Source: Closterium sp. NIES-65 (taxonomy: Eukaryota > Streptophyta > Zygnematophyceae > Desmidiales > Closteriaceae). Taken from it: 64,000 nt of DNA. Both the position numbers and the translations under genes were made by a program. The stretch covers positions 186,001-250,000 of the forward strand of contig CANXME010002128.1 of assembly GCA_948144175.1 (NCBI GenBank). The letters run 5' to 3'. Under the pieces are notes generated by a model. That model was given only the letters and a program-made list of their open reading frames with translations. It was not told the origin of the DNA and made no database searches. Of this stretch, positions 22,729 to 31,806 are shown piece by piece. Position 1 is the first letter of the stretch; every line of letters starts with the position of its first letter.

Positions 22729-25700
22729 ATGGACACCCTGGAGGGACGGCTGGAGGATGCGAGGAGACGCCATGAGGCCCAGGAGTATGGGGCGATACCC
22801 TGGGCAGTCGTCGAGGCCGGAATCCGCTCCGTGTGGGCGGCGGAGCATCCCCCTTCTCGACCTGCCTCTCCTCGACCGGTGAACAACGACGGCGGCGTCG
22901 ATGTGGGCGTCAACGCCGGTGGAGGTCAGGTCGGCAGCAGTGTGCGAGGCACGTCGAGGCAACGAGGTGTGATACACGCCGGTGAAGCCGGCGGCGTTCA
23001 GGCGAGAGGGATGCAGTCGTCGGTGGCTGCAGGCTCCTCACATGGTGACGGCGGTGGGCGTCGAAGTGGGCTGTCGCCGATGACGGCGTCCCAGGTGACG
23101 GCAGGTGGGATTGCACCGAGCTACGGCTACTTCAAGTTTACGCCGGACAGGATCTCGGTCACCCCTCAACTGGTCGGTCGACCCGACATTCTCACCTGGA
23201 AGGAAGCCATCGAGCCCCAGCTGGAGATGGCCGGGCTGATCGGCTTCGCCCGAGGGACCGTGGCGACGCCGAGTGAGCACCACCCCGACCTGCGTGCGGA
23301 GTTTCGCGCCGTGCAGCTGTTGACCTTCACGGTCATCTCGCGGTGCTGCTCGCCGGGCGTGCAGATCGCCTTGAAGTGGTGCCGGGAGTACCTCGACGCT
23401 GGCCACCGGGCGTGGCACTTCATTGAGTCGACGTACCAGGTCACCGACGACCTGTTCATCGCCCAGCTGGAGGGACAGCTGACACACCTGCGTATGGGCG
23501 ACGAGGAGAGTGCGACCGACTACTGCAACCGAGCCAGGCGAATTCTCGCCACCATCAGGATGGCCGGCGCGCAGTACTCCACGGCGTCGTACATCACCCA
23601 TGTCATGCAGGGTCTCTCTAGCAGCTACAACCTGCTGAAGCGGCTGTCTATGGCGCCGAGCACAAGGGCGATGCTCAACGAGGACAACCTGACCTCATAC
23701 ATCCTGCAGGACGAGGCGATGCAGGAGGCTGAGCGATCGCAGAGGCTCTTGGCGCAGGCCAACTTCGTCGCCCCTGCGAAACAAGGAGGCCGACCAGGAC
23801 AGCGCGGACAGTCTGGTGGCGGCGGGAGCGGTAGCTGGAAGTCGACCAAGGAGGTCGAGAAGAAGTCGACCAAGGACGGCGGTCGAGGAGGAGGAGGTCG
23901 ACGTCGGGAGTGCTGGATCTGCCACAGCCCCGATCACCTCTCCTTCGATTGTCCCGACCGCAGTGACTCCGACGACGACGACAAGGGCGGCCGCGGGAGG
24001 TCTGGCAGCCGTCGTCCTCGTCGTGGAGGAAATCATCCGCGCCAGGAGAAACAGTCGACCAAGGCATCGACTTCGGCGAAGGACGCCGACTCCGTTGCAG
24101 GCGGCAAGGGGCGAGACGACAAAATGGCGCCGTGCTCGCTGGTCGGCGTCGTGGAGCCGACCATCTCTCTGGCGCCGGAGGCCGGAGAGGACTTCCAGGC
24201 GGTGGCGGCGGCTGTGCAGGCGAACCCGGCGGTGGTCGTGCTCGACAGCGGTTGCTCCCACCACCTGATGGGAACGAAGGAAGCCTTCGTTGACCTGCAG
24301 CCGAGTGGCTCCATCAAGCACGTGCGCGGCTTCAATGGGGCGCTGCAGGACGTTCAGGGCAGCGGCACCGTCGCCCTGCAAGGGGAGGCCGGGAAGCAGG
24401 TGCTCATCCCCGACGTGTTGTACGTCCCGGGTGTGCGGGCGAACTTGCTGTCGTCCGGCCAGCTTAAGGAGCACGGCGTGAAGCTGCAAGAGGACGGCGA
24501 CGGGATGGTGCTCGTCTCGGCAACGGGAGAGGTGCTCGGTCGGGCGACGTACTCCGGGCGTGTCCTCTGCACCGACCTGCGTCCCTGCTCAACGAGGTCG
24601 ACGTCGCCCACGACGGAGGTTGTGGCTCTGCGGGCGATCGTCTCGAAGACGAAGTCGACGCCGGACCGTATGCATGCCCGGCTTGCACATGTCGGCATGG
24701 ACACCATACGGAGCTCGGCGAAGAACGAGGTCGCCATTGGGCTGGACCCCAATTCGGCGACGGGCGCCGACTCCCCGTGTGTCTCGTGCGTCGGCGGGAA
24801 GCTGGCGCGGCACACCTTCCCCGACCAAGGCTCCGACGCCGACGATGTGCTGGCCGTCGTGCACATCGACCTGTGCGGGCCATTCCGCGTGGCTGCCAAG
24901 GATGGCAGCCTGTACTTCTTGTTGCTGAAGGACCGCAAGACCCGCTACGTGTGGGTGAAGCCGGTCACAAAGAAGTCAGATGCGTTGCCGGCGTTCGTGC
25001 AGTGGCTGGCAGTGGCTGAGCGGCAGACGAAGAGGTCGGTGTTAATGCTGCGCTCTGACCGGGGAGGGGAGTTCCTCGGGAAGCAGTTCACCGACTTCGT
25101 GAACGGCAAGGGGATCGTCCACGACCTGACCTGCCCATACACCCCGCAGCAGAACGGCATGGCGGAGCGGGAGATGAGGACGGTGGTGGAGTCGGTGCGG
25201 ACAATGTTGCTGCACATGGGCGTGCAGCACCACTGGTGGCACCTCGCTCTGCGGCAGGCCGTCTGGGTCCGCAACTGCCTTGAGAGGTCGGCGCTGCCGC
25301 CGGGGACGACGCCGTACCAACTGCTGACCGGGAAGAAGCCCGACTTGTCGCTGGCACGGGTGTGGGGCTGCATGGCGCAGTTCTTAGTCACCGAGCAGCA
25401 GCGTGGTGGGAAGCTGCAGCCGAAGGCCAGGTGGGGCCTGCACCTTGGCGTGTCGGCGGCGAGCAAGGGCTGGGAGCTCCTCGACGTCGACGCCGACCGG
25501 GTGGTCACCACGTCGGATGTGGTGTTCTACGAGGAGCTGTCGCTGGCCGAGTGGAAGACGGAGTACGGGTCGGTGTCCGGCTGCTCGTCGCCCACCCCGC
25601 CCTCTGACACCTCGTCGGCGACGCTGCCACTGCTTGCCGAGGTCGGTGAGCTTGCTATTACGGACGTCGAGGACGTCCGCCCCCTTACCCCTCCCCCTCC

Positions 25701-27855
25701 GACCCCTGCCCCTCCCCTCGTGGCCGACCTGCGTGGGCTGACCTCGGTGTCGGCCTCCAGCGATGAGGGGAGTAGTGGGACGTCGCCTTCGGCCAAGTGC
25801 ATCGCCGGTGGCCGACGTGACGAGCGGCAGGTCGACGTGGGATTGCAGTCGACGTGGACAGGGGAGGAGCAGGTCGAGAAGCAGGTCGAGGACCAGCGGC
25901 CGACAAAAGAGCAGGCAGCAGTGACGCCGACCAAGGAGCAGTCGGCGACCGGGCAGTCGGCAGGGGAGCCGACCATAGGAGAGAAGTCGGCTGGGACGCC
26001 GGCTGAGGAGCAGCAGGACGCCGAGGGCAGCGACAACAGCAACGATGGAGGGGACGCCGAGGAGGTCCGGCCAGGACCACGGCGTTCAGGCCGACTTCGG
26101 AGACCGCCTGACTTCTTCGTCCCCGCTGCCTTCACCACGGTGTACGACGTGGACGATGAGGCCGACGACCTGCTGTACGACGATGCCGAGGAGGATGAGG
26201 AGTTTCCAGAGCTCGACCCCGACATGCTAGCCGACCCCGAGCACCGTTGGGACATCTCGACGATGACGGTGAAGGAGGCGTTGGCGAGCTGGAAGGGCCC
26301 GGCGGTGAAGGCCGCCATGGAGGAGGAGATTCGCAGCCTCCTCAACATGGGAACGTGGGAGTTGGTCGAACGTCCGCCGGGAGTGAACGTCATGAAGAAC
26401 CGGTGGGTGTTGACGACGAAGTACCACGTCGACGACACCGTCGAGCGCGAGAAGGCGAGGCTGGTTGTGAAGGGCTTCACGCAGGTGTATGGCGCCGACT
26501 ACGACGAGACGTTCGCGCCGGTGGGCAGCTACGTCACGCTGAGGATCTTCCTCAGCATCGTCGCCATCCGCAACCTCAACCTGATGCAGCTCGACATGAA
26601 GAACGCCTTCTTGCAGAGCAAGCTCGACAGGGTGCTCTACATGTTCCAGCCGGACTACTTCAACGACGGGACCGGCCGGGTGTGCAAGCTGCTGAAGAGC
26701 CTGTACGGGCTAAAGCAGTCGCCGCTGCTATGGTACTTGGCGCTCAATGACGTGCTGGTCGGCGCCGGGTGGAAGAAGAGCCAGGTCGACGAGGCTCTCT
26801 ACTTCAAGGACGGAAAGGACGGAGTGGCCTGCTGGGTGCTGGTCTACGTCGACGACCTACTTGCCGCCAGCAGTAGCGCCACGATGTTGAAGGAGCTGAA
26901 GGAACTTCTGGAAGCCGCCTTCGAGCTGCGTGAGATCTCGCCGGTGCAGAAGTACCTCGGGCTGGAGATCGCCCGCGACAGGTCGGCGGGGAAGCTGTGG
27001 CTGCACCAGCAGGGCTATGCCGACAAGCTTCGTAGGCGCTTCATCGACGAGGAGCAGACCGGGCGCACCCCGAAGACGCCGGTCTCGGTCGATGCCTACG
27101 CCGAGCTCACGTTCGATGACGAGGAGGCACAGGAGCGGCAGGAAGAGGAGTACCGGCAGAAGGTCGGCTCGCTGCAGTTCGCGGCAACGACGACGAGGCC
27201 GGACATCGCCTTCGCCTGCAGCAAGCTGGGGAGCGGCCTCACGGTGAGGAGCGACCAGCACTGGCGCGAGGTCGACCGCTGCCTCGCCTACCTCGCCAAT
27301 ACGCGCGACACCGCACTGGAGTTCGGCGGTGGACCTGAGTCGCTGGAGCTGGTCGGCTACGTGGACGCCGACGACGCCGGTGACAAGTAGAATAGGACGA
27401 GCACGGGTGGCTACGTGTTCGTCTATGGAGGGGCCGCAGTCTCCTGGTCGAGCCAGCGCATCAAGTGTGCGACGTTGTCATCGACTGAGTCGGAGTACGT
27501 GGCAGCCACCGAGGCCGGCAAGGAAGGACGCCGACTTCGCTTCCTCCTTGCAGAGTTCCGGCAGCTGGATGCCGGGAAGCCGACCGTCCTTCGGGTGGAC
27601 AACAAGTCGGCCATCACAGTCGTCGAGGGCATGGGGTTGACGGGCAACCTCAAGCACATGGAGCGGCGACAGGCCTGGCTGCAGCACATGGTGAAGCGCG
27701 GAAAGTTCTCGCTGAGGTACATCCCGACCACTGAGCAGCCGGCCGACTTCCTGACGAAGGCGCTGCACTATCCGGCCTTCAACCGGTGCTCCGTCGCCAT
27801 CGGCCAGGTGCGCTTGGCCGACGTGGGCGACGAAGATGACAACGTGCAGCAGTAG
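22729..27855 (+). CDS. Copia element A Gag-Pol polyprotein with one premature TAG
   Basis: I chose the ATG at 22729; the frame is open slightly upstream. Gag is at about 23.1-23.8 kb (LTWKEAIEPQLEMAGLIGF and onward). A CCHC zinc knuckle CWICHSPDHLSFDC lies near 23.92 kb and the aspartic protease VVVLDSGCSHHLM near 24.24 kb. The integrase has an HHCC-type region (HARLAHVG ... CVSCVGGK) and the DDE set HIDLCGPF, SDRGGEF and PQQNGMAERE. RT runs from KNRWVLTTKY to LVYVDDLLAASSS (YVDD near 26.85 kb). RNase H starts at YVDADDAGDK. A TAG at 27388-27390 follows immediately; the same frame continues with TSTGGYVF and DNKSAI to a proper C-terminus ADFLTKAL and stop at 27855. Without readthrough the RNase H would be cut off. 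Otherwise the frame is intact for about 5 kb. Confidence 0.93.
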
Positions 27856-27985
27856 GTGCCATGCCCTCTTGCATGGCTGGTGCGGTGGACGACGTGCTGT
27901 GTGTTGGGTGCACGTCGACGAGCTATTCTCCGAGGAGTACTGCCGAGTGGACTTGGGGGGGCCAAGCGTGAACGCGGCAGGGGAG

Positions 27986-29182
27986 TGTCAACGGGAGTTG
28001 TGTGTTGGCCCCGTCCACGCTTGGGCGGAGCCGACTTCGTGGTGGGGTGTACGGAAGGTACAGCCGACTTGCAGCAGTGGGCGACGCTGACTTGGACGAG
28101 CTGGTCGACGGGGTTGGTCGACTTGCACGGCGCCACTGCAATACCGCCGACTTGGGAAGCCAGCGGCCGACTTCAACTGGTGGTCGGCGATGTGGCACGT
28201 CGACCTGGAAGTCGGCGCCGACTTGCAAGGTCACCGACTTGCAAGGTCACCGACTTGCAAGGTCACCGACTTGCAAGGTCACCGACTTGCAAGGTCACCG
28301 ACTTGCAAGGTCACCGACTTGCAAGGTCACCGACTTGCAAGGTCACCGACTTTGCAAGTCGGCGCCGACTTGCAAGGTCGCCGACTTGGGAGGTCGCCAA
28401 CTTCAAGAGGTCAGTCTAGAAGTCGGCGCCGACGTAGAAGGGGCGTCGACCTGGTGACGCCGACTTGGGTAGCTGACAACTGCACTGGTCGACCAGGAGT
28501 GACGTCGACCTGGATCTGGTCGACCGGAGGAGTGGTCGACCTGGTGAGGTCGACCTGGTGTGGTTGTCGACTTGGGAGGTCGACGAGCACATACAGGAGC
28601 AGCTGGTCGACATAGTTGCCCGGTCGACCAGGATACCTGGGTGACGAGTTTCTGCGAAGGAGTGCGACGGTCACCCAGGCGAAGTTGGCGAGACCGACCT
28701 CCATGGTGGTATCCCGAGGTCGTCGTGGCGGATCAGAGGCAGTCGCTAGCTCGAGGTTGACGTGGTGTGTGCGCTGTGCATGTGACGAGACTTTGCATGC
28801 CAATCATCTGCGCGCACCTGCAAAGCGGGTGCACTGCTGTCCTGCGTGAGCAATGCTGGCACACCGTCAACCTGCAGCGTTGGCAAGCTGTCGACTTTGC
28901 ACTGCTGTAGCATGGTCGACCAAGTCGTGCTGGAACGCGGTCGACCATGCTGTGCTGGCAGTCGACCAACCTGAATGCTAGCTCTGATGTAGTCTTGCAT
29001 TGCCAACTTCATTGGACCATTATTGACAACTTTCTCTAGTGAAACTCTTGCCAAATTGCCCCGTGAACTAGCAACCAGTGTGAGCACTAGGAAAACGTCT
29101 AAGGAGCAACGAACGCAGACATCACACGAGCACACGTGCCTAGCCAGTACTCTAAGCTCCCGTTGTAGTAGTTATCTTCTCA
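27986..29182 (+). repeat. 3' LTR of copia element A
   Basis: Same 1197-bp length and ends as the 5' LTR. Differences seen by eye include CTTGCACGG versus CTGGCACGG near the start, CTAGAAG versus CTGGAAG, CATGGTCG versus CGTGGTCG, CCAACTTC versus CCAGCTTC, CCGTGAAC versus CCATGAAC, and two in AGGAGCAACGAACG. The sub-repeat array recurs at 28223-28353. Confidence 0.95.
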
Positions 29183-29560
29183 AAGAGTGTGAGTAGGGGG
29201 AAGAGAGTGAACTTGGGGAAAGAGTGTGAGTAGGGTTGCAGGTGAAACACATTTAGCAAGGGGTACAAAAGTGAGAAGGGGGAAGAGAGTGAGCAAGGGG
29301 GACGAGTGTGAGTAGGGCAATGGGGAACATAATGAGCAAGGGGGAATTGTTATTATCAGGGGAAAATAGTCCAAGTTTAAGGGAAGAGGGTGAGCAGGGG
29401 GAAACAGAGCACCAAGAATGGAAGAGAGTGAGGAGGAGGAAACATAGCGAGCCGAGTGGAAGATAGTGAGATGGAGGGAAATAGGGCAAGCATAGGGAAA
29501 GTGAGTGCGTACGGTGGAGACTGAGAGGAAACTGAGGTTTAGGGTAATGCTGAGGGCCGG
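29183..29560. repeat. Purine-rich minisatellite, right half
   Basis: Continuation of the GAAGAGAGTGAG-type array after the copia insertion, becoming more degenerate to the right. A pre-insertion allele would show one continuous array of roughly 0.8 kb. Confidence 0.8.
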
Positions 29561-29652
29561 TAGAGGGAAAGGCAATTGGTACCACGTACCAACACTATGG
29601 GTTGCGAAATTCAGTGACCAAGCCTTGAAGTCTGTATTTGCAAGGTCTGTAA

Positions 29653-30639
29653 TCAGTCAATAGACATAAATGGCTTGGTCATACAAGCCTGCAAATGCGG
29701 TGGGTAAGAGGGGGGGCAAAAAGGAGAACATAGAAAAAAGATGTGGGGGGGGGGGGGGGAGGAGGGGGGAATATTGCTCAAGACTTTTGGGCTGCGGGAA
29801 TACGGTATAGGGAAATAGGTATGGTAAAGAAGGGGGCTGAGGAGAGTGGAGTTGACGGGGGCTGAGGGGGCCTCCAAGTCGTTGACGGTCCTCTTTTCCG
29901 TCGACGAACCGGTCTTCTGTTTCTTGATGGGCGGAATCTCATGCAGCACCGCCAGGCCGTTGGTGAATTCCGTGAAGTTGTACACGAGTAAAACCTCGTC
30001 CAGCAGCTTAATGGCCGTTGCGGTCGCCGCCTTGGAGCTGTCTTTTCTTAGCGTCTCCATGGAAACCATGACACGATGCACGCGACGCATCTTTCGCTCG
30101 CATGCACCCACAGCCATCCCGGGCGTACCTTTGTCAGCGAACCGGGAATATGCGGTGATGAAGCTGGAATTCTTGTTCTTCTTCTTATACCGGTCGAACT
30201 CTGCAAAGACTTCGTGCAGTGACCTGCCGCCCATGATGAGGCTTGGCTGCACCCACACTTTCCAGGCAGCAGCAACAGTGGTGGCTTCGCGCCAAGACAC
30301 AACGACCACGACGAAGAATTCTTCCACGGCAACTGGTGCTTTGGATGCATCCATTGCCTGGTTTGCTCCTGTTCCCGCGCTCTTCGATGATCCGTCGATC
30401 TCTGTGGAGGTGTTTGCCGCGTCATCCCTGGCCGCAACAGACCTCTTGTATGCTTCGAACTCTGCAATGACCCGAGCCTTGTCCTCTCGCTCAGTGGCGA
30501 GTTTCTCCCTCAGTTCAGCGTTCTCCATCGCCAACTGCATTTCACGTCCTCTCAAAATCCCAAGCTCCTCCCTGAGCATATTGGCGGTGAGGTGCATCTT
30601 CTGCATCTTCTCTTCTGCGGTAGTGCGAAAGATAGCGTC
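29653..30639 (-). CDS. Crypton-like gene, exon E: coiled coil and possible GCR1_C-like DNA-binding domain
   Basis: After acceptor TTTCTACAG (exon start 30639) the frame reads DAIFRTTAEEKMQKMHLTAN, then a leucine-zipper-like coil (MLREELGILRGREMQLAMEN). Next is ATTVAAAWKVWVQPSLIMGG, RSLHEVFAEFDRYKK, AYSRFADKG and ERKMRRVHRVMVSMETL. The TV-x-x-x-W-x-x-W ... S-L/V-x-x-x-F/L ... R-x-x-x-x-x-x layout resembles the GCR1_C domain known at the C-terminus of fungal Crypton proteins; this is tentative. A basic end PPIKKQKTGSSTEKR could be a nuclear signal. The last roughly 60 codons are low-complexity and may be 3' UTR if a further splice exists. The stop is at 29653. Confidence 0.6.
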   Translation of the reverse strand, partial: DAIFRTTAEEKMQKMHLTANMLREELGILRGREMQLAMENAELREKLATEREDKARVIAEFEAYKRSVAARDDAANTSTEIDGSSKSAGTGANQAMDASKAPVAVEEFFVVVVVSWREATTVAAAWKVWVQPSLIMGGRSLHEVFAEFDRYKKKNKNSSFITAYSRFADKGTPGMAVGACERKMRRVHRVMVSMETLRKDSSKAATATAIKLLDEVLLVYNFTEFTNGLAVLHEIPPIKKQKTGSSTEKRTVNDLEAPSAPVNSTLLSPLLYHTYFPIPYSRSPKVLSNIPPSSPPPPHIFFLCSPFCPPSYPPHLQACMTKPFMSID

Positions 30640-30767
30640 CTGTAGAAACCAACACGGCAGAACTCAGCATGAACGAATAACTCCCTCTCTCTACCACTAA
30701 TAGCAGGCACTTACTACTTTGGCGGTGGTTTGGCCGGTTGCCCGAAGCTTCTCGCCCTGGAAGTGAG

Positions 30768-30899
30768 TGTCAGAACTTATAGCTTACTTGTTTCTGTAGG
30801 CTATAGTGGGGTATCCCATAGGGGGTACAACCCAATTAGGGTTTCCTATTTGTACTCACTTCGTTCATAGTCATTTCATTCTCGTTCTTTGTTTCCACA
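30768..30899 (+). repeat. 5' LTR of copia element B (132 bp)
   Basis: Very short LTR with TG...CA ends, containing GGCTATAGTGGGGTATCCCATAG-type palindromic sequence. It is identical to 37950-38081. Confidence 0.96.
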
Positions 30900-30914
30900 T
30901 GGAATCAGAGCAGG
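30900..30914 (+). other. Primer-binding site, initiator Met-tRNA type
   Basis: TGGAATCAGAGCAGG starts at the first base after the LTR. The canonical plant copia site is TGGTATCAGAGC, so one base differs. Reverse transcription of the minus strand would start here. Confidence 0.85.
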
Positions 30915-31009
30915 TTCCCTCCTAGGGACTGCTTCTAGGGCCCACCGAACCGCGCCCCGAGGCGCGTTTTTTTTTTTAGCGACCCGTCGTGTCGCCCCTA
31001 GCGGACCGT

Positions 31010-31740
31010 TGCGCCGCCCTTCCCCTCGCGGCTCCGCCGCCCTTCCCTAGCGGCCCCGCCGCCCTTCGATCGCGGCCCCGCCGCCCTCTGCTACGCGGCC
31101 CCGCCGCCGCCCTTCGATCGCGGCCCCGCCGCCCTCGGCTACGCGGCCCCGCCGCCCTCTGCCTCGCGGCCCCGTCGCCCTCTGCTACGCGGCCCCGCCG
31201 CCCTCTGCTACGCGGCCCCGCCGCCCTCTGCTACGCGGCCCCGCCGCCCTTCGATCGCGGCCCCGCCGCCCTTTGCCACGCGGCCCCGCCGCCCTCTGCT
31301 ACGCGGCCCCGCCGCCCTCTGCTACGCGGCCCCGCCGCCCTTCGATCGCGGCCTCGCCGCCCTCTGCTACGCGGCCCCGCCGCCCCCTGCTACGCGGCCC
31401 CGCCGCTCTTTTCGGTCGCGGCCCCGCCGCCACTCTGCTACGCGGCCCCGCCGATCCGCCCAGCAGCAGCCGCCGCCGCCTGAGCCGCCGCCGAGCCGCC
31501 GCCGAGCCGCCGCCGAGCCGCCGCCGAGCCGCCGCAGAGCCGCCGCCGAGCCGCCGCCCGAGCCGCCGCCGAGCCGCCCGTGACGCCCGAGCCGCCCGCG
31601 CCGCCCAGCAGCAGCCGAGCCGCCGCCGAGCCGCCGCCGCCTGAGCCGCCGCCGAGCCGCCGCCGAGCCGCCGCCGTGCCGCCGCCGAGCCGCCTGTGCC
31701 GCCCGAGCCGCCCGCGCCGCCCGAGCCGCCTGCGGAGCCG
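31010..31740. repeat. GC-rich tandem repeats in the leader of copia element B
   Basis: First come units of about 23-26 bp based on CCCTCTGCTACGCGGCCCCG (31010-31455), then GCCGCCGAG-type 9-12-bp repeats to about 31740. The frame is open through the second part and upstream of the Gag ATG, but this is likely an untranslated leader. Confidence 0.85.
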
Positions 31741-31806
31741 TACTGCTGTTCCTCTGCTGCTGACCTACCCGCCTCTCCCAGCCCGGTGAGATTTTCAGCT
31801 GCTGTC

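Larger units (their letters stand above)
21403..29187 (+). mobile_element. Ty1/copia LTR retrotransposon A, full length, inserted in purine minisatellite
   Basis: The element proper is 21408-29182 (7775 bp). It has two 1197-bp LTRs beginning TGTCAACGGG and ending CTTCTCA, flanked by a 5-bp target-site duplication AAGAG (21403-21407 and 29183-29187). The gag-pol frame 22729-27855 carries gag, CCHC knuckle, protease, integrase, RT and RNase H in copia order. One in-frame stop breaks it in RNase H. The LTRs differ at seven or more positions by eye (under 1 percent), so the insertion is fairly recent. A purine stretch GGCAGGGGAG immediately precedes the 3' LTR. The primer-binding site after the 5' LTR starts TGGTGCGGTGAGCG and does not match the usual initiator-Met site. 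Confidence 0.95.

Noticed and set aside
31010-31805. Upstream extension of copia B Gag through the GCCGCCGAG repeats
   Set aside because: The frame is open only because of the repeat; the conserved Gag start MATPNVLTFDAEG at 31807 is the better choice.
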